A DNA stretch of 27,487 bases from a virus, in IMG/VR virus record IMGVR_UViG_3300033183_000214, positions 1-27,487 of that record; one strand, 5' to 3'. The notes beneath the pieces are model-generated. The model was given only the letters and a program-made list of their open reading frames with translations, was not told the DNA's origin and searched no databases. Of the stretch, positions 1 through 7,848 are shown one piece after another; the first letter of the stretch is position 1, and each line of letters begins with the position of its first letter. The translations under genes were made by a program, and so were the position numbers.

Positions 1-10
1 CTTGCCTGAC
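1..10. repeat. 10-bp terminal direct repeat, left copy
   Basis: CTTGCCTGAC opens the window and is repeated exactly as its last ten bases (27478-27487). A chance match of this length at the two ends is very unlikely. It suggests a circular genome cut with a short residual overlap, or a short genuine terminal redundancy. The sequence alone does not say which. Confidence 0.7.
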
Positions 11-167
11 CACAATATTTTTTCTCTCAAAGTGCTTATATTTCGTGACAGGGCGATGACGGCGTTTTCCAAAAGTTTTTATATCATGACAAGGGGACGC
101 AACGTCAACGCGTTGTCGTCAAAGTTTGACCCCCTACCGTCGATCCGATTTTCCAATTTTTTGGATT

Positions 168-196
168 TTGCCCAAAACCTTTTGACACCATATAAC
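168..196 (+). promoter_or_regulatory. putative sigma70-type promoter for the packaging/head operon
   Basis: A -35-like TTGCCC (168-173; 4 of 6 consensus bases) and a -10-like TATAAC (191-196; 5 of 6) are separated by exactly 17 bases, upstream of the first late gene at 219. The rest of 11-218 shows no convincing gene. It holds a 10-bp palindrome CAACGCGTTG (106-115), and CCCTACCGTC (132-141), which matches ten bases of the iteron-containing stretch near 25812. Promoter assignment is by eye only. Confidence 0.45.
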
Positions 197-218
197 GTCG
201 GTCGGTTGGGGGTTTCCA

Positions 219-788
219 ATGGGTGACAGTCAAAAACGGGGTCACCTATCACCGACCGAACGTTCGGAAATTATCCGTCTATACAATGCGGGCGGTGTGA
301 CCTATCGTGAATTGGGTGATCGGTTCGGGTGTTCGCGTTCGACGGTGTATCGTGTCATAAACCAAAAGAATACAATCAACATCCCGCCCGAACAAAAGGA
401 ATCCCAATCGAAAGAGAAACGGAAACGTCCACCCAAAACGGAAACGACATCCGATGAACCAATCATTCAAGTCATCGACGATCCGATTGAGTTTCGACGA
501 ATGAAATTGATAGAAATCGCGGGCGACATCATGTCCACCCGAACACGTGGTTCGGTTCAAGTGTTACCCGCCCTTCATCGATTGCATATCCAAACACATG
601 ACGAATTAACACAAATGAAAAGAGAACAAGACGATTTCGACGACGTTGAAAATCCTGACGATTTGATTCAGACAATCGCGATAGCCGTCGCGGGGTTACC
701 GCCAATATTGCGCGATCGTTTGAATGATATGTTGGCGATTGATATGACGGATGTGATACCATTACGAATCAACAGGGGGAACGAATGA
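219..788 (+). CDS. terS: Putative terminase small subunit (HTH DNA-binding protein)
   Basis: A 189-residue protein immediately upstream (one short gene between) of the large terminase, the usual place for the small subunit that recognises phage DNA and loads the packaging motor. Residues about 10-50 form a helix-turn-helix: LSPTERSEIIRLYNAGGVTY followed by RELGDRFGCSRSTVYRVI, of the resolvase/transposase-like type common in small terminases. A charged linker rich in K, E, R and T follows (about 55-75), then a mostly helical C-terminal half. The start ATG at 219 follows a G-rich site (208-212). The 3' end overlaps the next gene by ATGA, indicating translational coupling. The function is inferred from HTH plus position; another phage regulator is possible but less likely. 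Confidence 0.7.
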   Translation: MGDSQKRGHLSPTERSEIIRLYNAGGVTYRELGDRFGCSRSTVYRVINQKNTINIPPEQKESQSKEKRKRPPKTETTSDEPIIQVIDDPIEFRRMKLIEIAGDIMSTRTRGSVQVLPALHRLHIQTHDELTQMKREQDDFDDVENPDDLIQTIAIAVAGLPPILRDRLNDMLAIDMTDVIPLRINRGNE

Positions 789-1036
789 AACCTTCCGTTT
801 TCAAGGTGATCAAATATGACGGTTTGATTTCGTTGACGTTGTGTTTCACCTATTCAATCCAAACCGCAATCGACCAAATCGAAAAGGACATCAACGCGTT
901 TTCGGTTGCGTATCGAACGCGCGTGAAACGTCTATTGGATAGGAATCCGCCCGTCGTCGTGTTGACGTTGTGTGATGAAAACGGATTCGTTCGGGAATGG
1001 CAATATTCAATCTATCAAATCAGGGTGATCGAATGA
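785..1036 (+). CDS. Hypothetical protein between the terminase genes
   Basis: An 83-residue protein overlapping the small terminase gene by ATGA at its start and the large terminase gene by ATGA at its end. That tight coupling, and codon use like its neighbours, supports a real gene. The predicted chain has an N-terminal beta-like stretch (VFKVIKYDGLISLTLCF), a central charged helix with IDQIEKDINAFSVAYRTRVK, and a C-terminal strand pair (VVVLTLCDENGFVREW, YQIRVIE). I recognise no family. It has no signal peptide or membrane segment. Its position between the terminase subunits suggests a role in packaging or its control, but nothing in the sequence proves this. Confidence 0.65.
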   Translation: MKPSVFKVIKYDGLISLTLCFTYSIQTAIDQIEKDINAFSVAYRTRVKRLLDRNPPVVVLTLCDENGFVREWQYSIYQIRVIE

Positions 1037-2508
1037 ACCTTTCGAACCTTCGACGAATAGCGCGGGGAACGTCCCGCCTTGCAACCGACGCGGAATCGAA
1101 CCCCCTTCGATACTTTCGACCGACCCCCGTTCAAAAATCATTCCTTGAAGATACTTCGAAGATAGTGATGTTACGCGGGGGAAACCAAATCGGAAAAACA
1201 ATGGTCGGGTCGATTGAATGTATCTATCGATTATTGGGGAATCATCCAATGAAACGGGTTCCACCCCCGCCGATTGAATGTTGGATCATTTGTCATTCAT
1301 GGGAACAATCCAAAATCATCATGGCGAAGTTTCATTCATTCGTTCCCAAAAACGAATTACACCCCGACGTTGAGTTCGTCGCGGGTCGTGGGTATCGGGG
1401 AACGGGCGCGCCCGTCGTGCGTTTCAAAAACGGTTCAATCCTACGTTTCAAAACCACCAATCAGGCGGGGGGCGGTCGCGGGACGATCGGACTTGCGTCG
1501 GGTTCGGTGGATTATATTTTGATGGACGAACCCCCGCCCCCCGATATATTCGGGGAAGTGTTATCAAGGGTCACCCGAACGCGGGGGTCGATTGGAATCA
1601 CGATGACCCCCGTCGGGGTTCCCGTTGACTATTTGAAAAAGTTAGTCGAACAAAAAGTGATTTCCGAACACGTTGGTCGATTGACGGTCGAAAACACCAC
1701 CCCCGAAGGATGTCGCCCGATGATGACCCAAAAGGAAATCGACGAATTGGCGTCGTCATTCCTTCCGATTGACAGGGACGCGCGAATCAATGGTGATTGG
1801 GAAGGGGGAATCCCCGAAGGTCGCATTTTCGAAAACTTTTCGGATGATTTGATTTCGGATTTGCCACCGTTGACAACAATCCGCGACCCCGAAACGGGAA
1901 TCGAAACCCCGCGTTCGTTCGTTTGGTCAATCGGGATCGATCATGGTCATGACGTGGGAAGTCAGGTGGCGATTTTGGTCGCGGTCGACATCACCGACCA
2001 ATCGAATCCAATCACCTATGTCGTCGACGAATATGTCGCGTCAGGTTCGACCGCCGAAGTTCACGCGAAATCAATCATCGCAATGATACGACGAAACGGT
2101 TTGGAAATGGCGAACATTCAACGTTGGACGGGTGACAGGGTTCACGGTGGTTCGAAATCGGGTGACGGGCGAATGTCGAACACGATGTTGACATCCGCGT
2201 TCGCTCACGTGCTAGGATACCAAAAAGGGAAATTACCATTTCGAATCCGTACCGCGTACAAACCCAAATTTTCGGTTTATTATGGTGTCAACGTGATTCA
2301 TGAACAAATGTCATCGAACCGTTTTCAGATTTTCCCGCGTTGCAAAGTGACGATCAAATCGTTCAAACATTGGGCAATGAAAAAATCGGGGGGAATGGAC
2401 ACGTTGTCAGAATATAAACATTGTATCGACGCGTTGAGATATGCTATATTGCCGATAGTCGATGTCAAGTATCGAACACCCGTCAAATCGAAATCATTCA
2501 GGATGTAA
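1033..2508 (+). CDS. terL: Terminase large subunit (packaging ATPase and nuclease)
   Basis: A 491-residue motor that pumps DNA into the prohead and cuts concatemers. N-terminal ATPase: Walker A RGGNQIGKT (residues 48-56), Walker B YILMDEP (161-167, D165/E166) and a coupling motif GITMTP (188-193). C-terminal RNase H-like nuclease: acidic residues in GIDHG (D303), TGDR (D368) and CIDALRY (D466), the order expected for TerL nucleases. The chosen start, ATG 1033, overlaps the previous gene's stop (ATGA) and follows a GGGTG stretch. An upstream in-frame ATG at 997 would overlap that gene by 40 bases and is less likely. The length is normal for a siphophage TerL. The chain is intact, with every key motif present. 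Confidence 0.95.
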   Translation: MNLSNLRRIARGTSRLATDAESNPLRYFRPTPVQKSFLEDTSKIVMLRGGNQIGKTMVGSIECIYRLLGNHPMKRVPPPPIECWIICHSWEQSKIIMAKFHSFVPKNELHPDVEFVAGRGYRGTGAPVVRFKNGSILRFKTTNQAGGGRGTIGLASGSVDYILMDEPPPPDIFGEVLSRVTRTRGSIGITMTPVGVPVDYLKKLVEQKVISEHVGRLTVENTTPEGCRPMMTQKEIDELASSFLPIDRDARINGDWEGGIPEGRIFENFSDDLISDLPPLTTIRDPETGIETPRSFVWSIGIDHGHDVGSQVAILVAVDITDQSNPITYVVDEYVASGSTAEVHAKSIIAMIRRNGLEMANIQRWTGDRVHGGSKSGDGRMSNTMLTSAFAHVLGYQKGKLPFRIRTAYKPKFSVYYGVNVIHEQMSSNRFQIFPRCKVTIKSFKHWAMKKSGGMDTLSEYKHCIDALRYAILPIVDVKYRTPVKSKSFRM

Positions 2509-2509
2509 A

Positions 2510-3958
2510 ATGAACGATATTATTCCAAATAAACCCGTCGCCCCCGATATGGAAACCGAACGTCGGTGGGAACACACCGCACTTCGACGACGAATGTTGT
2601 TGGGACAATGGCACGATGATTTGATTCGCGAAATCGGAAATCATATCACCGTCGATCGACAAGCGACATGGGGTGTCCCCGATATGTCGTCGAACATTTT
2701 CAAATCGACGACGTCCGCGTTGTGTGCTCTTTATCTTGAACCCCCTGACGTTTCTGTCGGTGTGGATTATGAAAATCAAGCCGACGGGCTATTGTCGCGA
2801 AATGGTTTGGTGAATGACGCGGGCTATTGGGCGATGATGCAACGAATCCAATTTTTCACGATTGGACTTCGGGAATGTTTTGTTCGAATCGACGTGAACA
2901 CATCGGGAACGGGTTTGGTTTATCGGATTGTCACCCCTGATTTGATTTTCGCTGATTCCCCCGCGGGCGACCCTTCGAAACCCGATGTCATTCATGAATA
3001 CCGCGTTCGATTTTGCCAAATATGCAACGAATACGAATGGACGGTCGATGTTTTCGACATTCGCGACAAAATGAATCCAATATATGAAATCGTCAAGGTC
3101 GATATGAATGGAACAATCGGGGAAACCGTCACCGAACAATATATCGGACAATCGATGTCGGGTGACGCGTACCCGTACCGAAATAAGGAAGGCGAACCGT
3201 TCATTCCTTATTCGTTGTATCATGCTGAAATTACGGGCGATTTGTTCGACGCGTTTCACAATTCCGAAATCATCGCGGGTTCATTGAACGCGTCCGTTTT
3301 ACGTTCGTTCTATCTTCATTTGTCGAAAAATTGTTCGTTCCCCCAACGCTATATGATGGGGGCGGTTCCCGCGGGAATGTCAATGTTCGACAATGACATC
3401 GCGTCCCGACGAAACGCAATTTCGACCGACCCGTCGTCGGTTTTGTTGTTCAATCCCGATCCTGATTTGATCGCGGGACAACAACCCCAAATCGGACAAT
3501 TTCAAGCGGGGGGCGATGTCGAAAAAATGTTGGAATCGATCACAACCTACGAACGCGGGTTGGCGTCGAACGCGGGTATCAATCCCGCCGACGTTCAAAA
3601 AATGTCGGGTGACCCCCGTTCGGGTTACGCGATAGCCGTTTCGCGTTCATCCCTTCGGGAAAATCAACGTCGATTCGCGCCCGCGTTCCGTCGTGGCGAT
3701 GTGGAAACGTTGGAAAAATCCGCGATGATTGCGAACAGGTTCATCGGTGGCGATTATCCCGAAACGGGTTATCGTGTTGAGTATCACGCGGTTGAATTGT
3801 CGCCCGAAGAATCGAAAGCCCAACGCGAACACATTTTGTCGTTATTGACGGCGGGTTTGATTTCCAAAATCGACGCGATTCAAATGTTGCACCCTGATTT
3901 AGACGAACAGGACGCGCGCGCCCGATTGATACGAATACAACAACAAAACATTTTCTAA
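2510..3958 (+). CDS. Portal protein
   Basis: A 482-residue protein directly after the large terminase (one-base gap) and before the scaffold, where the portal is expected. The dodecameric portal is the prohead vertex through which DNA enters, and onto which the tail docks. Visible traits fit: an N-terminal helical part (RRWEHTALRRRMLLGQWHDD), a mixed clip/wing region with ECFVRIDVNTSGTGLVYRIV and RVRFCQICNEYEWTVDVFDI, and a C-terminal crown rich in helices and ending in EEQDARARL-like charged sequence. SGDPRSGYAIAVSRSSLRE (about residue 365-385) resembles the tunnel-helix region of phage portals. The start at 2510 follows AGGA (2500-2503); an in-frame ATG at 2462 would run back into terL. Called from order and general character, not from a diagnostic motif. 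Confidence 0.85.
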   Translation: MNDIIPNKPVAPDMETERRWEHTALRRRMLLGQWHDDLIREIGNHITVDRQATWGVPDMSSNIFKSTTSALCALYLEPPDVSVGVDYENQADGLLSRNGLVNDAGYWAMMQRIQFFTIGLRECFVRIDVNTSGTGLVYRIVTPDLIFADSPAGDPSKPDVIHEYRVRFCQICNEYEWTVDVFDIRDKMNPIYEIVKVDMNGTIGETVTEQYIGQSMSGDAYPYRNKEGEPFIPYSLYHAEITGDLFDAFHNSEIIAGSLNASVLRSFYLHLSKNCSFPQRYMMGAVPAGMSMFDNDIASRRNAISTDPSSVLLFNPDPDLIAGQQPQIGQFQAGGDVEKMLESITTYERGLASNAGINPADVQKMSGDPRSGYAIAVSRSSLRENQRRFAPAFRRGDVETLEKSAMIANRFIGGDYPETGYRVEYHAVELSPEESKAQREHILSLLTAGLISKIDAIQMLHPDLDEQDARARLIRIQQQNIF

Positions 3959-3979
3959 ACCCACAAAACAGGAATCAAC

Positions 3980-4660
3980 ATGTCAAAAATAAAAGTGATC
4001 GACGGTGTCGAATACATTATGAAAACCGACGTTGACGAAATCGTTTCGTCGCGTATCTCAAAATATGCTGAAAAGGTTCGCGAATACGAAAGCCGAATCG
4101 ATTCATATCAAACCCAATTGGACGACGCGAAATCGTCCGTCGGTTTGGTTGAGAAATTGAACAGTCAAATCGACCAATTGAACAGTGAATTGACGACCGC
4201 CCGTTCACAATACCAACGTCATTCGACAATTGGTCAATTCGGAATCACCGACCCCAACATCCGCGACGCGGTGGAATGGGCTTTCGATCGCGAAATGAAG
4301 GGACGAAACAAAAAGGATCAAATGTCATTGGGTGATTGGTTGTCAGGAATCAAAGAAAACCCCGAAGGCGCGCCCGCCGTATTACGTCCGTTTTTCAATC
4401 CTACCGTTTCGGAATCCACCGACGTTCCTTCCGATGTCGAACAACCCCAATCAATCCCCGTTCAACATCAACAATCCCCGAACATCCCACCCCAACAACC
4501 CGCCCCGACATCGAACGCGGGTGTCAAAAATATGGGAACCGTCCCCCCTTCCGATTTGTTGGAACGTGCAACCGACCCGACATTTTACGCGAAAAACCGC
4601 GACGCAATCCGTCAAGCGTTTTACACTCAAAAAGGAAAACCGACATCTTTCAAATTCTAG
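3980..4660 (+). CDS. Capsid scaffolding protein
   Basis: A 226-residue protein between the portal and the capsid region. Residues about 20-75 are strongly coiled-coil (EKVREYESRIDSYQTQLDDA, then LNSQIDQLNSELTTARSQYQ). They are followed by a Pro/Gln/Ser-rich disordered stretch (about 150-190, PQSIPVQHQQSPNIPPQQPA) and a basic C-terminal segment (AIRQAFYTQKGKPTSF), which in scaffolds typically contacts the capsid shell. Scaffolds of HK97-fold phages share this low-complexity, helical layout and are removed from the mature head. No serine-protease motif was seen, so a separate or fused head protease is not evident. RBS AGGA lies in the leader AAAACAGGAATCAACATG. Role inferred from position and composition. 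Confidence 0.75.
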   Translation: MSKIKVIDGVEYIMKTDVDEIVSSRISKYAEKVREYESRIDSYQTQLDDAKSSVGLVEKLNSQIDQLNSELTTARSQYQRHSTIGQFGITDPNIRDAVEWAFDREMKGRNKKDQMSLGDWLSGIKENPEGAPAVLRPFFNPTVSESTDVPSDVEQPQSIPVQHQQSPNIPPQQPAPTSNAGVKNMGTVPPSDLLERATDPTFYAKNRDAIRQAFYTQKGKPTSFKF

Positions 4661-4691
4661 AATATAGAAAATCAAAACAGGGGGTCATATT

Positions 4692-4910
4692 ATGGCGATG
4701 TTCATATTTGGCGACGGGGCGGGAACACCGACCGAACACACATTTTCCAATCAATCAACAATCGTTGTGAATCATGGACTAGGATTCCCGCCGTCGGTGT
4801 GGATTGTCATTGGTGGCGAAATGGTGTTCGGTGAAATCACCCACAACAACACAACGACATTTACAGTCCAATTTCAAACAAGTGAAACGGGTGTGATATA
4901 TTATCGATGA
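4692..4910 (+). CDS. Small beta-rich decoration or fibre-knob-like protein
   Basis: A 72-residue protein with RBS AGGGGG. Apart from a short N-terminal tag (MAMFIFGDGAGTP), the whole chain resembles the last ~65 residues of the next gene product. Both have F-x-NQS, then a short strand, then H-x-LG (HGLGFPPSV here, HNLGERLVH there), then alternating hydrophobic strands ending in V.. V repeats. It is therefore probably a free-standing copy of the C-terminal domain of the neighbouring fibre. Such minimal beta domains occur in head fibres and tail fibre tips. Its location between scaffold and capsid genes favours a head-surface protein. The function is inferred; no catalytic motif is present. Confidence 0.6.
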   Translation: MAMFIFGDGAGTPTEHTFSNQSTIVVNHGLGFPPSVWIVIGGEMVFGEITHNNTTTFTVQFQTSETGVIYYR

Positions 4911-4956
4911 ACGAAAACCGTTCATCCAAAATCAATCCAAAATACAAGGAAAAATC

Positions 4957-6315
4957 ATGGCTCAAAGATTTTTAGCACAAGAAATTATCGCCGAAGGCGT
5001 TATCAAACAAAAAGGGACAGTATCACACGACGAACATTTGATCACACGTGGTTATTTACATGGAAACGTGTTGAACGGTATTCACCCCGATTCCGCGAAT
5101 TATTTAGAAGTGATTGCCGACGGTGGTGTCAACAAATTGAAGGTCAAACCATTGACAATCACCGACACAACAGTCGACGCAACGAACGCGACGTTGTCCG
5201 CTTTTGTTAGCAATGTTTATACAGGTTCCAATTTTCAAGAAGGCGACATCGTCATTTTGTCAAGCGCGTCACCCGTTGAATCATACGTTCATAACGGTGG
5301 AACCGCGGGAACCGTCGCCGATTGGGAACAAATCAACACAGGTCTTTCGGACGCTCAAATCCGCGCCTTGTTTTCAGGTGGAAACGCGTTGACCTATAAC
5401 AACACAACGGGTCAATTCGACGTCGTACAAGCCGACATTCGCGCGATGTTTTCCGCGGGAACGGGATTGTCATTGTCGAATGGTCAATTCAGTTTTTCAG
5501 GCGACACCGATGTCGTCCCCGAAGGTTCAACCAATAGATATTACGCCGATAGTTTGGTCGACGCTCATTTGTCAGGTGGAACCGCGATTTCATACAATGC
5601 GGGGGTCATCGCCTTCAACGGGACATCGGACGACGTATCCGAAGGAACCACCAATTTGTATTACGCCGATAGTTTGGTCGACAATCATTTGTCAGGTGGA
5701 ACGGCTATCACATATACAAACGGTGTCATCGCCTTCAATGGTTCAACGTCGGACGTTTCGGAAGGTACAAATCTGTATTACACTGACACCCGCGTAAAAA
5801 ATGCGTTAGGTGTGAAGGCTGTAACGTCACCCGATGTTCAATTGTTGACCTATGACGCGACGGCGGGTGAATACGGTGTCGCCCTTTCGGATGTGTTAGC
5901 CGAGTTTAGCGCGGGTCAAGGGTTGGCGTTTTCATTCGGTGAATACAGTTTGGACGCGAACACCGACGACATTCAAGAATTGTCGGGTGCTACCAATTTA
6001 TTTTTCACTGACAGTCGCGCCCGATCCGCTATTTCCGCCGATCCCGTCGCGGGGAATATGTTGTCATACGACGACGCAACGGGTGAAATGTTGGTCGCCT
6101 TGTCTGATTTCCGTCGTGGTTTCCAAAATCAATCGTTGACCGCCAACACAGGTTTAGCCCTTACTCACAATTTAGGGGAACGATTGGTTCATGTTTCCGC
6201 TATGGACGGGTCAGGAAATGCGGTTGAATTGGAAATCGTATACACATCATCGACCGTCGTGACAGTGAAATCGACCGTTTCATTGACAGGAATCGATATC
6301 GCGGTTAGTATCTAA
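4957..6315 (+). CDS. Repeat-containing virion fibre protein (probable head fibre/decoration)
   Basis: A 452-residue protein. The middle carries tandem units of the form D-V-x-EG-x-TN-x-YYAD-x-LVD-x-HLSGGTAI-x-Y-GVIAFNG (about residues 187-285). A third diverged unit (EGTNLYYTDTRVKNAL) and a fourth (ATNLFFTDSRARSAI) follow. This TN-x-YYTD-x-R pattern is widespread in phage fibre shafts, where it builds trimeric beta-structured stalks. The C terminus (FQNQS ... HNLG ... VSI) forms a small domain also encoded alone by the preceding gene. The N-terminal ~130 residues (AQRFLAQEIIAEGVIKQKG) may attach it to the virion. Encoded between scaffold and capsid, so a capsid-bound fibre seems more likely than a tail fibre, but this is inference. 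RBS AAGGA. Confidence 0.75.
   Translation: MAQRFLAQEIIAEGVIKQKGTVSHDEHLITRGYLHGNVLNGIHPDSANYLEVIADGGVNKLKVKPLTITDTTVDATNATLSAFVSNVYTGSNFQEGDIVILSSASPVESYVHNGGTAGTVADWEQINTGLSDAQIRALFSGGNALTYNNTTGQFDVVQADIRAMFSAGTGLSLSNGQFSFSGDTDVVPEGSTNRYYADSLVDAHLSGGTAISYNAGVIAFNGTSDDVSEGTTNLYYADSLVDNHLSGGTAITYTNGVIAFNGSTSDVSEGTNLYYTDTRVKNALGVKAVTSPDVQLLTYDATAGEYGVALSDVLAEFSAGQGLAFSFGEYSLDANTDDIQELSGATNLFFTDSRARSAISADPVAGNMLSYDDATGEMLVALSDFRRGFQNQSLTANTGLALTHNLGERLVHVSAMDGSGNAVELEIVYTSSTVVTVKSTVSLTGIDIAVSI
5521..5820 (+). repeat. 120-bp tandem repeat inside the fibre gene
   Basis: Period is exactly 120 bases (40 codons). The stretch TTACGCCGATAGTTTGGTCG at 5551-5570 recurs identically at 5671-5690, as does CATTTGTCAGGTGGA at 5566+20 and 5686+20. 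A third, diverged unit begins near 5761 (GAAGGTACAAATCTG). The high DNA identity of the first two units suggests recent duplication; such repeats allow shaft length to change by recombination. Confidence 0.85.
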
Positions 6316-6341
6316 ACGTTGAATTGTATATAGAAAGGTTG

Positions 6342-6381
6342 ACACCCGTTCCGATTTCGATTGGGGCGGGTGTTTTGTTTT
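6342..6381 (+). terminator. Rho-independent terminator ending the first late operon
   Basis: ACACCCG (6342-6348) pairs with CGGGTGT (6367-6373). The adjacent TTCC/GGGG adds four more pairs (two G-U), giving an 11-bp stem, a 10-base loop and a TTTGTTTT tail (6374-6381). It sits 26 bases after the fibre gene and overlaps the last codons of the converging minus-strand gene. No T-run on the other side, so it works for plus-strand transcription only. Confidence 0.75.
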
Positions 6382-6697
6382 AGCCTTTCGAAAGTACAAT
6401 CGACACCGTCCCCGACGCTGATTCGGTGGCGATGTATATTGTTCGATTCGATTGTCGCCCCTGTTCTAGTGTGATAGGACACATATTGTTCGCGGGTACA
6501 AATGAAAAATGAAAATTGTCGTTTTCCCCGTCGCCGAATGTGTCGCCTTCATTCCCTTCGAACGAATAATTGATTCGGGCGTTCGCGCCTATTGAAATGA
6601 CATTCGCGTCACGTGGAAACGAAATCGCGGTCGCGGTGTTCGTCAATTCGATTCGTCGGGTGATTGGATATGAATTGGTTTCGATGTTGATTGACAT
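6380..6697 (-). CDS. Minus-strand beta-rich protein in the head module (putative decoration protein)
   Basis: A 105-residue protein read against all surrounding morphogenesis genes. The start at 6697 is chosen because the minus strand there reads CAGGGGAAAACATG, a strong ribosome site; the open frame extends further upstream to 6826 without such a site. Sequence: SINIETNSYPITRRIELTNT, TAISFPRDANVISIGANARI, a Gly/Asp/Asn-rich turn (EGNEGDTFGDGENDNFHF), then NRTIYIATESASGTVSIVLS. It is almost entirely beta-strand and turn, like small capsid decoration or receptor-binding domains. No signal peptide, no membrane segment. It could be a virion protein acquired as a self-contained cassette, or a small moron expressed on its own. 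I do not recognise the family. Confidence 0.65.
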   Translation of the reverse strand: MSINIETNSYPITRRIELTNTATAISFPRDANVISIGANARINYSFEGNEGDTFGDGENDNFHFSFVPANNMCPITLEQGRQSNRTIYIATESASGTVSIVLSKG

Positions 6698-6761
6698 GTT
6701 TTCCCCTGATGATTGGTTCATGATAAAATAACACATTTCAACCATATTGTGACGTTGTCGT

Positions 6762-6782
6762 TCAACATTTTCAAAATGTTGA
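6762..6782. promoter_or_regulatory. Perfect 21-bp palindrome upstream of the minus-strand gene
   Basis: TCAACATTTT (6762-6771), a central C, and its exact reverse complement AAAATGTTGA (6773-6782). With a one-base centre and no T tail it looks like an operator for a dimeric protein rather than a terminator. It lies 64 bases upstream of the minus-strand start at 6697 and 154 bases upstream of the capsid start, so it could serve either divergent unit. Confidence 0.55.
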
Positions 6783-6809
6783 TATATTGGTGTGTGGACT
6801 ATGACATTT

Positions 6810-6887
6810 CGGGTCACACCCGTCAACAGTGAAAATTGTCGGGAACGTCCAAAACGAATCGGGAACGGGTCACACCCGCCAACAGTG
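6810..6887. repeat. Pair of 22-bp direct repeats in the divergent intergenic region
   Basis: Copies at 6810-6831 and 6866-6887 differ at one base, with a 56-base offset. Each contains the inverted repeat CGGGTCACACCCG followed by YCAACAGTG. A second short motif, TCGGGAACG, also occurs twice between them (6839-6847 and 6859-6867). The repeats lie upstream of the capsid gene and downstream of the 21-bp palindrome. No convincing sigma70 promoter was found for the capsid gene, so these may be activator or operator sites for it. That role is inference. Confidence 0.6.
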
Positions 6888-6936
6888 CAAACCGATAAAA
6901 TAACGACAATACATTCACTATATACTAGGAAAAAAA

Positions 6937-7848
6937 ATGACTACTTATTCAGATTTAGGACAATTGCGTCTTTCCGCAATGATTGAAAACGAAGTTCGCG
7001 CGGTACTTGCTGACATGGCGTCAATTCGTCAATCGGGCGCGCTTATGTTCGCGGGCGACGTTGCCAACATTGGTTCCGATACCATTCGCCTTCGTTATGC
7101 TGATTGGGGAGCCGCTCAACCGTTTAACGCCGTCGCCGATGGTGCTGATTTTAGCGCGACACCAATCACCGAATCAACCGTTGACATCACCGTCGGACGT
7201 TCCGCGTTGCGTTATGACCTGACAGACCTTGCCAATTTTACAGGTTTGGGACTTGACATCGACCCGTTTTCAATCGCGTCAAAAATGGCGATGTCCGCCG
7301 AAGCGCGAATCAATGAAATCGTAACCGCGACATTCGCAAGTGCAACGAATAGCGTTGGGACAAGTGGTGTCAATATGTCAGTCGATGATTTCTTTGACGC
7401 AATGTTCGCCCTTCAACTTGCCAACAATGACGGCGATTTTGTATCGGTATTACATCCGCAACAATTGTCAGACTTGCAAGATTCATTACGTTCGGAATCA
7501 AATAATGCTATGGCGTTCAATCCCGCAACCGCTGAAATGCTGAAAATCAAGGGTCAAGGCTACGCGGGAACGCTTATGGGTGTTGACATTTTCAAATCGT
7601 CATACGTCGAAGAAAGCGCGGGGAATAAAATTGGCGCGATGATGTCCGTCGGCGCGGTTGCCTATGCTATCGGAACACCGCGACCGTTGGCGGGCGCAGG
7701 TGCTGAAATCCGTCCCGCGGGAACGCCCGTCGTTGTGGCTTTCCAACGTGACGAATCAAAAGGTTTAACCGAAATCATTGGTCACCTATATTGCGGGGCT
7801 AGTTTGACGGAAGATGACCGAATCGTCAAAATTGTAACCGACGCATAA
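6937..7848 (+). CDS. Major capsid protein (HK97 fold)
   Basis: A 303-residue shell protein. Traits of small HK97-fold capsid proteins are visible: an N-terminal helix (SDLGQLRLSAMIENEVRAVL), a strand region (TIRLRYADWG and ITESTVDITVGRSALRYDLT, the E-loop/P-domain area), a spine helix (DPFSIASKMAMSAEARINEIV), then A-domain strands with DFVSVLHPQQLSDLQDSLR and a Gly-rich MMSVGAVAYAIGTPRPLAGAG. SVLHPQQ-x-x-x-L resembles the VLHP motif frequent in phage capsid proteins. The RBS TAGGA is seven bases before the ATG. Its own intergenic region with repeats implies independent expression, as expected for the most abundant virion protein. Followed by a hairpin terminator at 7895. Codon use includes more GCT and CTT than its neighbours, consistent with high expression. 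Confidence 0.88.
   Translation: MTTYSDLGQLRLSAMIENEVRAVLADMASIRQSGALMFAGDVANIGSDTIRLRYADWGAAQPFNAVADGADFSATPITESTVDITVGRSALRYDLTDLANFTGLGLDIDPFSIASKMAMSAEARINEIVTATFASATNSVGTSGVNMSVDDFFDAMFALQLANNDGDFVSVLHPQQLSDLQDSLRSESNNAMAFNPATAEMLKIKGQGYAGTLMGVDIFKSSYVEESAGNKIGAMMSVGAVAYAIGTPRPLAGAGAEIRPAGTPVVVAFQRDESKGLTEIIGHLYCGASLTEDDRIVKIVTDA

Noticed and set aside
2-226. 74-codon open frame at the left end
   Set aside because: It starts with TTG, has no ribosome site and covers the putative promoter; the sequence lacks the composition of a folded protein.
6701-6826. Longer start of the minus-strand gene (148 residues)
   Set aside because: No ribosome site precedes the upstream ATGs, whereas CAGGGGAAAAC precedes the ATG at 6697. 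The extension would also run through the palindrome and a direct repeat.
6896-6926. TAAAAT and TATACT as -10 elements for the capsid gene
   Set aside because: Neither has a -35 match at 16-18 bases, and TATACT would leave almost no leader.
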